NCBI RefSeq assembly: GCF_000599605.1
Contig: NZ_AZHT01000015.1
Coordinates: forward strand, 1 to 47,788
Reading direction: 5' to 3'
Length of the DNA stretch: 47,788 nt
Source of the DNA: Prevotella sp. HJM029
Lineage (GTDB): Bacteria; Bacteroidota; Bacteroidia; Bacteroidales; Bacteroidaceae
A program made the translations under genes and the position numbers. Below the pieces are notes generated by a model, which was given only the letters and a program-made list of their open reading frames with translations, was not told where the DNA came from and did not search any database. This document shows, piece by piece, positions 7,714 to 14,748 of the stretch (the stretch's first letter is position 1; every line of letters starts with the position of its first letter).

Positions 7714-10362
7714 CTACCGAATGACTTTTGAAGATTGGCCGTTGCGCGTGATAATGCGCACCACATAGGTTCCCTTTGGCAGCGACATAGCCACTTGATT
7801 GTCCTCAACGGCATGGCTGCGGCTCACGAGCATGCCATTCACACTATAGACTTCAACGCGCATAAGCCCTGCTTGTTGCACTTCTAACATGCCGTCGGCA
7901 AAGCGCAAACGGCCAGTGAAAGCCACGGTGGGCAGGGCATTGGGCTTGTCGTTGGGATACTGATTGAGCGGTCCGTTGACAATCGACACATAGAAAGGTG
8001 CAACAGCTGCAGGCCACAAGTTGCGTTCTTTCCCATCGACCTCGCCCATGACGGCCAGGCGATAGGTGCGGTTGTTGATGATTTTCAAATCAGCCGGTTT
8101 GAGCCATCCCGTGACGATTTGCTCAGAGAAGTGGGCATCGCTGAGGTCCACCTGCTGCGCATGTTTCATCAACATGATGACGCGGTCGTCCTCGGTGTCA
8201 ATCAAAGCCAACGACAAGCCACCTTGATAGCGCATGTGGTCGGCCAAGGTCACCACGCAATTGAGTTTGAAAATGGGTGTGAAACTAATGTCGATGCCCT
8301 CGCTCTGCATGCTGTAGCCCGAATTGTCTTGCGCAAATCCCACCGCATTCTCTAACAAATTCACGGGCAGCTCGCCCTGCTCCACCTCGACATAGCATGG
8401 TGCATTTTGGGCATCCGTGCGCACAAGGCAAGGCTCATTGGTGTCGCGTTTGAGAATGGTTGTACGCAATTCATAACGGCCTGCGGGCAACGTGGCGGGC
8501 AGCTCCACAGGCAGAGTCACCATGGTGGGTGCAAACTGCTCGAACTCCACAACTTTCTGCGTCTGCACAGTGTAGGCCAAAGCTCCCTGTGCATTGATGA
8601 AATCCACTTTCACGATGCCGTCGAAAGGCATACTATCGAGCTTGCGGATGTTCAACACGAGCGTGTTTTTCTCTGCCGACCGCAACTTCTTAGCAAACGA
8701 TGGTGGCGTGTCCAACTGATAGGCCGTCGTGGCTGAGGGCAGCTCCACATAGGCGATTTGCCCGTGGGTTACCAGCATCACCACGCGTGGCGCCTTCTTG
8801 ATGCGCGCCCACTCGCCCCAGCTGCCATCCGTTTTCCATGTCGCGCAGATGGGCGATAAGACATATTGCCCATCGGCGAGGCTCGAAAGGTCGACGGCAA
8901 TGGGCACATCATCGTTCACCAATCCGCCCGAAGGCAATTTGCCGTCATAATCCTTGTAACGCACTTTCGTATAGCCGCCCTGAGGATGCGCGTCGGATGC
9001 GCAAGCCTTCACCAACTGGTTGCTGGCGTTATAAATGCCAATTCCCACGTCGCCACAGAACTTTTGATAGCTCTGATTCACAAAATGGCTGAAGGCCAGC
9101 TTGGCATCGGCCACCAAATGGGTCGGCGGCGTGCCGACAAAGTGCATCTCTCCGCTCAGATTAAACGCCAAGTTGGGCACACCAACGGCAATGTCTGCAT
9201 CAATCTTTGGTGTTCCAGCCTTGTTGGGATGCGCTGCAATAACATGCAATCGCAGGCCAAAACTCAACGGTCGACCTTGGAATTCGCTGCCCGTAGAGGC
9301 GAGATTGAGTGCCGTGAGCGAGTAGTAACCATCGGCCTGCCCGTCCCAACCAAAGTTCATATGAAACATGCCTTCGCTGTCGAAACCATCGCAAACCCAC
9401 GCATGTCCGGCACCACCACCCTTCGGATCGCCCGAGATGTAGAGTGGGAACCCCTGTCGAAGCTCGTTTTTAATGATTTCGGCGAAATGGGCATTGCCCT
9501 CGTCGGCCTTGGTCACGAGCGCGGCATCATAATCAAAATTGTCACGCAAGGCTTTGGCTGCCGCCGTGCTTTGAGAGCCACTTCCACTCGGCGTATATTG
9601 CATATAGACGGCTATCCCCGCATCGTTCATCAGCAACGCCACAGCATCTTCTTGCTGTGCAGTGGCCGACTGGCGCCCATAATCATTGAGCATGTTGGCC
9701 CAATCATAATGCGACTGGCTGAAATCGGCTTCGCGCTGCGTGTGGTCATAATTCACTGTGTAGCGATTCTGCCCCCTACCCTGCGCTGGCCAGCGATGGA
9801 AATTCATGATTTGCGCCATCGCCGTGGCCACACATCCTGTCACATAGCCCGTTTTCTTGCTATACGGATAGCTCTGTCCCCACTGCGTGCGCAACAGCGG
9901 TGCCACTCGTTCGGCAAGCGCTCTTGTGGGTTTCGCAGCCTGAACGAGCCGCCCACCATGCTTCAATTGCGTGTAAACCTGTCGATAGGCTTGCAACAGA
10001 TAGCGCGCCTCGGGGTTGAGCCGCGTCGTATCCATTTGCCCCCGTGCGCTATAGGCCAACACTTCGCCCATGGCATCGTCGCCCGCCACCACAACGAAGC
10101 CGTGCCCATGCGCGTCGTTGACAATATAATAAGGTGAGGCGTTTGCCGCTGCGCCACTGCGTGTGGGCTGCCGTTTCAACGCATCGCGCCCCACTTCCAC
10201 GTAGCGGCGCGCAATGGACAAGGCCGCCTTGGGCGTGATATCGCGTGCCGAAAGCTGCAAAGAAACACTGAGAAACAAACCGAAAAGCAATGCGCGTGCT
10301 ACACCACAACCCACATTCTTTCTCCCTTCCTCATGACTGAAAAGCGCGTAATCTAACTGCAT
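7714..10362 (-). CDS. Secreted C10-family cysteine protease (SpeB/interpain type) with type IX sorting domain
   Basis: 882 residues. A hydrophobic signal segment (about 21-38) is followed by a Spi_C10-like inhibitory prodomain (about 40-135) and the papain-fold protease domain: QSYPYS and GCVATAMAQIM around the predicted nucleophile Cys177, GAGHAWVCDGFD with catalytic His320, and MNFGWDG with the conserved Trp339. A long beta-rich region (about 380-800) follows. The last ~75 residues (EVYSVNGMLVSRS... KGTYVVRI...) look like a Por secretion-system C-terminal sorting domain, so export by the type IX system and surface attachment or release is inferred. Family members (streptopain, interpain A, periodontain) degrade host proteins. 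Start ATG 10362 sits 32 bp from a minus-strand -7 box. The gene is flanked by hairpin arrays on both sides. Confidence 0.92.
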   Translation of the reverse strand: MQLDYALFSHEEGRKNVGCGVARALLFGLFLSVSLQLSARDITPKAALSIARRYVEVGRDALKRQPTRSGAAANASPYYIVNDAHGHGFVVVAGDDAMGEVLAYSARGQMDTTRLNPEARYLLQAYRQVYTQLKHGGRLVQAAKPTRALAERVAPLLRTQWGQSYPYSKKTGYVTGCVATAMAQIMNFHRWPAQGRGQNRYTVNYDHTQREADFSQSHYDWANMLNDYGRQSATAQQEDAVALLMNDAGIAVYMQYTPSGSGSQSTAAAKALRDNFDYDAALVTKADEGNAHFAEIIKNELRQGFPLYISGDPKGGGAGHAWVCDGFDSEGMFHMNFGWDGQADGYYSLTALNLASTGSEFQGRPLSFGLRLHVIAAHPNKAGTPKIDADIAVGVPNLAFNLSGEMHFVGTPPTHLVADAKLAFSHFVNQSYQKFCGDVGIGIYNASNQLVKACASDAHPQGGYTKVRYKDYDGKLPSGGLVNDDVPIAVDLSSLADGQYVLSPICATWKTDGSWGEWARIKKAPRVVMLVTHGQIAYVELPSATTAYQLDTPPSFAKKLRSAEKNTLVLNIRKLDSMPFDGIVKVDFINAQGALAYTVQTQKVVEFEQFAPTMVTLPVELPATLPAGRYELRTTILKRDTNEPCLVRTDAQNAPCYVEVEQGELPVNLLENAVGFAQDNSGYSMQSEGIDISFTPIFKLNCVVTLADHMRYQGGLSLALIDTEDDRVIMLMKHAQQVDLSDAHFSEQIVTGWLKPADLKIINNRTYRLAVMGEVDGKERNLWPAAVAPFYVSIVNGPLNQYPNDKPNALPTVAFTGRLRFADGMLEVQQAGLMRVEVYSVNGMLVSRSHAVEDNQVAMSLPKGTYVVRIITRNGQSSKVIR

Positions 10363-10393
10363 GAATAAAATTTTATCGTATTAAGTACGGCTG

Positions 10394-10401
10394 CAAAGAT
10401 A
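10394..10401 (-). promoter_or_regulatory. -7 box for the C10 protease gene
   Basis: On the minus strand this reads TATCTTTG, matching TAnnTTTG, and predicts a leader of about 25 nt before the ATG at 10362. No exact TTTG -33 box is visible. Confidence 0.6.
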
Positions 10402-10513
10402 GTCTTTTTCCATGAAAACCAGACCTATTTGCAGAAAACTCCTTTCAAAAAGGCAGTAAAACACCCTTTCTCCATCAGCGAGCACCTCGCCAGCACCCTC
10501 TTCTTGGTTTAAT

Positions 10514-10866
10514 GCAGCGGCAAACTATTCGCCACGACTATAAATTCATTTTTGTGCAGCGGCAAACTATTCGCCACGACTATAAACTCTTTTTAATGCA
10601 GCGGCGAACTATTCGCCACGACTATAAACTCTTTTAGTGCAGCGGCGAACTATTCGCCACGACTATAAACTCATTTTGTGCAGCGGCAAACTATTCGCTG
10701 CGACTATAAACTCTTTTTAATGCAGCGGCGAGCACCTCGCCACGACTATAAACTCTTTTTTGTGCAGCGGCGAGCACCTCGCCACGACTATAAACGCATT
10801 TTGTGCAGCGGCGAGCACCTCGCCACGACTATAAACGCATTTTTGTGCAGCGGCAAACTATTCGAC
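10514..10866. repeat. Tandem hairpin array 2: nine units, 41-42 bp period
   Basis: Nine copies of a GCAGCGGC...-type unit begin at 10514, 10556, 10598, 10639, 10680, 10722, 10764, 10805 and 10847 (steps 42, 42, 41, 41, 42, 42, 41, 42). Each contains an inverted repeat, then CACGACTATAAAC and a T-run. Two units (10598, 10639) have GGCGAA-cta-TTCGCC; three (10722, 10764, 10805) have GGCGAG-cac-CTCGCC, a paired stem change; the others carry GGCAAA, which pairs with TTCGCC only as a G-U wobble on the minus strand. The array lies in the divergent gap upstream of both the C10 protease and typA. The open frames crossing it are repeat artefacts. Confidence 0.93.
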
Positions 10867-11095
10867 AGCAATCTTATGATGCAAGCCATACGAGAAATGG
10901 TAGGGGCGGCGCCTGTGTGCCCGCCCGAACGTCCGCGCAGCGACGTTTCCATGCGTAAAGAGCACGTTCCCATGCGCAAAGGAGACGTTTCCATCCGCAA
11001 AGAGCACATCCCCAGCCGCAAAGGGCGCGTTTTCATGCGTAGAAATGTTTGTAGATTACGCATGATGCACATCCGTTACCGATGGGATGCGCCCT
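10851..11095. repeat. Intergenic module, copy 1 (carries five VNTR units)
   Basis: The order is: a hairpin-like segment ending in GCAATCTT, GAGAAATGGTAGGGGCGGCG... (from 10892), a 21-bp VNTR, then TAGAAATGTTTGTAGATTACG... to GATGCGCCCT. The same order recurs at 11187-11345. The copy starts inside the last unit of array 2, which links the module to that array. Confidence 0.8.
10945..11049. repeat. 21-bp tandem repeat, five units
   Basis: Units begin at 10945, 10966, 10987, 11008 and 11029, each a degenerate form of GTTTCCATGCGTAAAGAGCAC. The period is exactly 21 bp, so the unit is frame-neutral and yields a heptad-like repeat in translation; I regard that as a by-product, not a gene. The second module copy has a single unit at this place. 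Confidence 0.85.
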
Positions 11096-11108
11096 TGCAG
11101 GGCGACAC

Positions 11109-11137
11109 GGGCGGGCACATAGGCACCGCCCCTACCA
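11109..11137. repeat. Inverted copy of the GGTAGGGGCGG element
   Basis: This 29-bp segment is the reverse complement, with two differences, of 10898-10926 and of 11234-11262. Together with the first copy it could close a stem of about 29 bp around the VNTR. Confidence 0.8.
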
Positions 11138-11186
11138 GCCTCTATCAAACCCCTCTGCCACGCAACCTTCCTCAGTTTAGTTCGTC

Positions 11187-11345
11187 GGCGAATACCTCGC
11201 CGGCAATCTTGGGGCACGGAACCACATGAGAAATGGTAGGGGCGGCGCCTGTGTGCCCGCCCGAACGTCCGCGCAGCGGCGTTTCCATGTATAGAAATGT
11301 TTGTGCATTACGCATAATGCACATCTGTTACCGATGGATGCGCCC
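11187..11345. repeat. Intergenic module, copy 2 (one VNTR unit)
   Basis: Starts with GGCGAATACCTCGCC-type hairpin and GCAATCTT, then GAGAAATGG... (from 11228), one 21-bp VNTR unit (11281) and the TAGAAATGTTTGTGCATTACG segment. The distance between the two conserved blocks is 64 bp here versus 148 bp in copy 1; the 84-bp difference equals four 21-bp units exactly. No gene is supported in the remaining bases to typA. Confidence 0.8.
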
Positions 11346-11487
11346 TCGTGGCCAACGTGGCGCGCCTGGCAATATAGCTGCAACTGACGTAGCCCATTAA
11401 TTTAACATGGCCTTGCCTGGCGCGGCAAATATCACTAAAATCTTGATTATCTCGCTGCAAAGCCGTGCCTACTTCAGTTATTTTTTG

Positions 11488-11495
11488 TACTTTTG
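11488..11495 (+). promoter_or_regulatory. -7 box for typA
   Basis: TACTTTTG matches TAnnTTTG and lies 35 bp before the typA ATG. Confidence 0.6.
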
Positions 11496-11530
11496 CAGCA
11501 CATTTAACATAGGATAATTAAGGAAAGAAC

Positions 11531-13333
11531 ATGCAGGACATTAGGAATATTGCGGTGATTGCACACGTCGATCACGGAAAAACAACGCTGGTGGACAAGA
11601 TGATGCTGGCCGGAAAGTTGTTTCGTGAGGGTCAGGATAATAGTGGCGAAGTGCTCGACGCCAACGATTTGGAGCGCGAACGTGGTATCACTATCCTCTC
11701 GAAAAATGTGTCGATAAGCTGGAAAGGCACGAAAATTAACATCTTGGACACGCCGGGCCACTCGGACTTTGGCGGCGAAGTGGAACGCGTGTTGAACATG
11801 GCCGATGGCTGTTTGTTGCTCGTCGATGCTTTCGAAGGCCCCATGCCACAAACACGTTTCGTGCTACAAAAGGCGTTGCAATTGGGCCTGAAACCCATTG
11901 TTGTCGTCAACAAGGTGGATAAGCCCAACTGCCGACCCGAGGAAGTTTATGAGATGGTGTTCGATTTGATGTGCGACCTCAATGCCACCGAAGAGCAATT
12001 AGACTTTCAGGTGGTTTATGGCTCGGCCAAAAATGGTTGGATGGCTGCCGATTGGAAGCAACCTACCGACAACATCGATTACCTGTTGGACAAGATTGTG
12101 GAGGTTATTCCTGCGCCCAAACATATCGACGGCACACCACAGATGCTGATTACATCGCTCGACTATTCGAACTACACGGGGCGTATCGCCGTTGGTCGCG
12201 TGCATCGCGGCACACTCAAGAGCGGGCAGAACATCACCATTTGCCACCGCGACGGCACACAAGAGAAGACAAAGATTAAAGAACTGCGCACCTTCGAAGG
12301 CATGGGGAGCACGCCTGCCGAGAGCGTAAGCAGCGGTGACATCTGCGCGGTTGTAGGTTTGGAACGCTTCGAAATCGGCGACACCATTGCCGATTGGGAA
12401 AATCCCGAGGCATTACCTCCCATTGCTGTCGACGAACCTACAATGAGCATGCTCTTCACCATCAACGATTCGCCTTTCTTTGGTCGCGAAGGAAAGTTCT
12501 GCACCTCTCGCCACATCAACGACCGACTCAATAAAGAGTTAGAGAAGAACCTGGCTCTTCGTGTGCGCCCATTCGAAGACACGACCGATAAATGGATTGT
12601 CAGCGGCCGCGGTGTGCTCCACCTTTCGGTGCTTGTTGAGACCATGCGCCGCGAAGGATATGAGCTGCAAGTGGGGCAACCACAGGTGATTTTCAAGGAA
12701 ATCGATGGCGTGAAATGCGAGCCTATTGAGGAGCTCTCTATCAATGTGCCACAAGACTACTCCAGCAAGATGGTTGATATGGTGACACGTCGCAAAGGCG
12801 AACTCACCGGCATGGACACTGAAGGCGACCGTGTCAACATCACCTTCGAGATTCCTTCACGCGGCATCATCGGCCTGCGCACCAATGTGCTCACGGCATC
12901 GCAAGGCGAAGCCATCATGGCTCACCGCTATAAAGAGTATCAACCCTTCAAAGGCGAGATTACACGCCGCCTGAATGGCTCGATGATTGTCATGGAAACG
13001 GGCACAGCCTACGCCTATTCGCTCGACAAACTGCAAGACCGCGGAAAATTCTTCATCGACCCAGGTGAGGAAGTTTATGCTGGACAAGTGGTCGGCGAGC
13101 ACGTACACGACAACGACCTCGTCATCAACGTCACGAAAGCCAAACAGCTTACCAATGTGCGTGCCAGTGGTTCGGACGATAAAGCGCGTGTCATTCCCAA
13201 GACCGTGATGAGCCTTGAAGAGTGCTTGGAATACATCAAAGGCGACGAATACGTAGAAGTGACGCCCAAGAGTATGCGCATGCGCAAGATTATCCTCGAC
13301 CACACCGAGCGTAAACGTGCCAATAAAGAATAA
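11531..13333 (+). CDS. typA: TypA/BipA ribosome-associated translational GTPase
   Basis: 600 residues, full length for the family. The GTPase domain shows G1 AHVDHGKTT (about 12-20), G3 DTPGH, and G4 NKVD; the EF-G-like domains II, III and V and the BipA-specific C-terminal domain follow. TypA/BipA binds the ribosome at the EF-G site and helps large-subunit assembly and growth under cold or other stress. The start ATG 11531 gives the expected N-terminus [17 protein letters not shown] small membrane-protein gene follows after 20 bp and may be co-transcribed. Identification is secure. Confidence 0.97.
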   Translation: MQDIRNIAVIAHVDHGKTTLVDKMMLAGKLFREGQDNSGEVLDANDLERERGITILSKNVSISWKGTKINILDTPGHSDFGGEVERVLNMADGCLLLVDAFEGPMPQTRFVLQKALQLGLKPIVVVNKVDKPNCRPEEVYEMVFDLMCDLNATEEQLDFQVVYGSAKNGWMAADWKQPTDNIDYLLDKIVEVIPAPKHIDGTPQMLITSLDYSNYTGRIAVGRVHRGTLKSGQNITICHRDGTQEKTKIKELRTFEGMGSTPAESVSSGDICAVVGLERFEIGDTIADWENPEALPPIAVDEPTMSMLFTINDSPFFGREGKFCTSRHINDRLNKELEKNLALRVRPFEDTTDKWIVSGRGVLHLSVLVETMRREGYELQVGQPQVIFKEIDGVKCEPIEELSINVPQDYSSKMVDMVTRRKGELTGMDTEGDRVNITFEIPSRGIIGLRTNVLTASQGEAIMAHRYKEYQPFKGEITRRLNGSMIVMETGTAYAYSLDKLQDRGKFFIDPGEEVYAGQVVGEHVHDNDLVINVTKAKQLTNVRASGSDDKARVIPKTVMSLEECLEYIKGDEYVEVTPKSMRMRKIILDHTERKRANKE

Positions 13334-13353
13334 AAACTTCAAAACATTATTCA

Positions 13354-13575
13354 ATGATGACTGGATTATATATTTTCATAGCGCTCATCGTCATAGCGCT
13401 GATGGGATGGGGAATAGCCGAGCTGAAAGCAAAGACCATCCACTTTGAACATTCGGAAGCTGAAAAAGAAGAGGCTGAACTTCTCTACGAAGAGCAGAAG
13501 GAACATGGCTTCCGTGAGCAAAATCTTAAAGACTTGCTCGAGCACAACAGCACAAAAGGCTACGACGCAGTATAG
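13354..13575 (+). CDS. Small single-pass membrane protein of unknown function
   Basis: 73 residues. An N-terminal membrane segment (about 4-21, LYIFIALIVIALMGWGI) is followed by a short, highly charged helical region (about 22-60) rich in Glu and Lys, likely cytoplasmic if the helix acts as an N-terminal anchor. I do not recognise the family. It starts 20 bp after typA on the same strand and ends before a strong bidirectional terminator, so it is probably the second gene of a typA transcript. ATG 13354 and ATG 13357 are equally possible. The hydrophobic-then-charged pattern and the gene spacing make a real gene likely. Confidence 0.7.
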   Translation: MMTGLYIFIALIVIALMGWGIAELKAKTIHFEHSEAEKEEAELLYEEQKEHGFREQNLKDLLEHNSTKGYDAV

Positions 13576-13627
13576 TGGGTTGTAAGCCTTGCGCAGGCCT
13601 TGTACTGCGTGCAACACATCAAAAAGA

Positions 13628-13672
13628 CGAGTGCTCCACCATGGATTTCCCATTGGTGGAGCACTCGTTTTT
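13628..13672. terminator. Bidirectional intrinsic terminator
   Basis: A 14-bp perfect stem (CGAGTGCTCCACCA paired with TGGTGGAGCACTCG) with a short loop, an A-run before it and TTTTT after it. It separates the convergent typA unit (plus) and the outer-membrane protein gene (minus). Confidence 0.92.
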
Positions 13673-13683
13673 CATGCATCAAC

Positions 13684-14502
13684 TCAGAAAGCTATATCTA
13701 AGCCCACTTCAACCGTAGTATAGTTTTTGCGCACAGGCACAATAGGTCGCGTGTCATAAATAAGACGATAAGTGCCCCGAATGCCTATCGTGGGCGTAGC
13801 ATGATAAGTCACATCAACTGCACCACCAAAGCGCGCCGCCTTTAAATAACTATCGGGCTTGCCTTGATGGATTGCTGTCGTTGTGAGTTCCCAATGCTCT
13901 CCTATCCAATGTTTAAAGCTCAACGACAGATGACTTTTCACACTACGGCTATAGGCATTGTCGTTAACTCCTACTGGAGGATCAGGATATTGCCATTTCT
14001 CAAACTCATAAAAGACACCTATTGCAGCAAACATCAGACAATGATCGGTATTGATTAAACGATAGCGAGACTGTAGCCCTGTCGAAATCTTGAACGTCAT
14101 GCCACGGCTACCAGCCCATTGCGACTCAACACAAGGATAAACTTCAAAGGCATGGCTCAACAAGTATCGATATTCTGCGTGCACGTAACCTCCACTCACC
14201 GTCACCTTCTTGCCATAGGTAGAGAACTCTAACTTGTTGATAAAGTTAATCACCCGACTATGATTCAACAGCAAGTTGAGATTAGCTGTATTCTTTAAGG
14301 TCAACACATTCTCCTTCTCCGTCTTAAAATCCAGCACAGGCTGCAACGAGCCTTGAATAGTTTTGGTGCTGTCAATATTCATCGTGAGGTTCTCTGAGAA
14401 GAGCATCTGCCCATGCATAGGTAGTGCCAGCAACCATCCAAACAACACATAAACTAAACGTTTGCGATAAGAAGCCGCGCCATTCCAAATCTTGTCTATC
14501 AT
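13684..14502 (-). CDS. Predicted outer-membrane beta-barrel protein of unknown function
   Basis: 272 residues. An N-terminal signal peptide (basic RKR, then VYVLFGWLLALPMHG, predicted cleavage after a Gly/Gln) precedes alternating aromatic/polar beta strands. The final strand ends in Phe (VGLDIAF), the classical C-terminal signal of outer-membrane barrels. Repeated amphipathic strands and a length of about 250 mature residues fit a small barrel, possibly DUF481- or DUF3078-like, but I cannot name the family. It stands alone between a shared terminator and its own -7 box; it is divergent from the TonB receptor gene. No substrate can be proposed. Confidence 0.7.
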   Translation of the reverse strand: MIDKIWNGAASYRKRLVYVLFGWLLALPMHGQMLFSENLTMNIDSTKTIQGSLQPVLDFKTEKENVLTLKNTANLNLLLNHSRVINFINKLEFSTYGKKVTVSGGYVHAEYRYLLSHAFEVYPCVESQWAGSRGMTFKISTGLQSRYRLINTDHCLMFAAIGVFYEFEKWQYPDPPVGVNDNAYSRSVKSHLSLSFKHWIGEHWELTTTAIHQGKPDSYLKAARFGGAVDVTYHATPTIGIRGTYRLIYDTRPIVPVRKNYTTVEVGLDIAF

Positions 14503-14536
14503 TATCCTAAATGCTTTTATGATGAAATATTGCGGA

Positions 14537-14544
14537 CAAAGATA
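14537..14544 (-). promoter_or_regulatory. -7 box for the outer-membrane protein gene
   Basis: Reads TATCTTTG on the minus strand, 35 bp before the ATG at 14502. Confidence 0.6.
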
Positions 14545-14669
14545 ATAAAAAAGTTTTAAACATAGGAGGTTAATGCTAAAACCAGCACAATCCTAAGCCA
14601 CATTTTGTCTTCCCCCTTTTAAAACATGTTCAAGCCACCCTCGCTACATATCCCTAAAATCCCGCACTT

Positions 14670-14710
14670 TACCTATTTTTAGGTATTGCATGCCAGCTGT
14701 TCTTTACCTA
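14670..14710. promoter_or_regulatory. Candidate operator: three TACCTA half-sites at the TonB receptor promoter
   Basis: TACCTA (14670-14675) and TAGGTA (14680-14685) form a perfect inverted repeat with a 4-bp spacer; a third, direct TACCTA lies at 14705-14710 and overlaps the -7 box. The inverted repeat ends at the presumed -33 region. This placement suggests a repressor site, possibly iron-responsive, but the regulator is unknown. Confidence 0.45.
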
Positions 14711-14716
14711 CTTTTG
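14686..14716 (+). promoter_or_regulatory. Promoter of the TonB receptor gene
   Basis: TTG (14686-14688) is separated by 20 bp from TACTTTTG (14709-14716), close to the Bacteroidota TTTG-N19-21-TAnnTTTG arrangement. The ATG at 14749 follows 32 bp later. Confidence 0.65.
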
Positions 14717-14748
14717 CAACAGTATTATCACCTATCGAGAATTCAAAT

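Noticed and set aside
8866-10137. 423-codon open frame on the plus strand, antisense to the C10 protease gene
   Set aside because: Its translation is rich in His/Arg/Ile with no domain, signal or promoter, while the opposite strand encodes a protease with all catalytic motifs. It is a codon-bias shadow.
10678-11229. 183-codon frame with heptad-like repeats (SMRKEHVPMRKGDV pattern), and the 94-codon minus-strand frame across it
   Set aside because: The repeats reflect the 21-bp and 42-bp DNA periods, both multiples of three, and both strands are open. The DNA repeat explains the frames without a protein.
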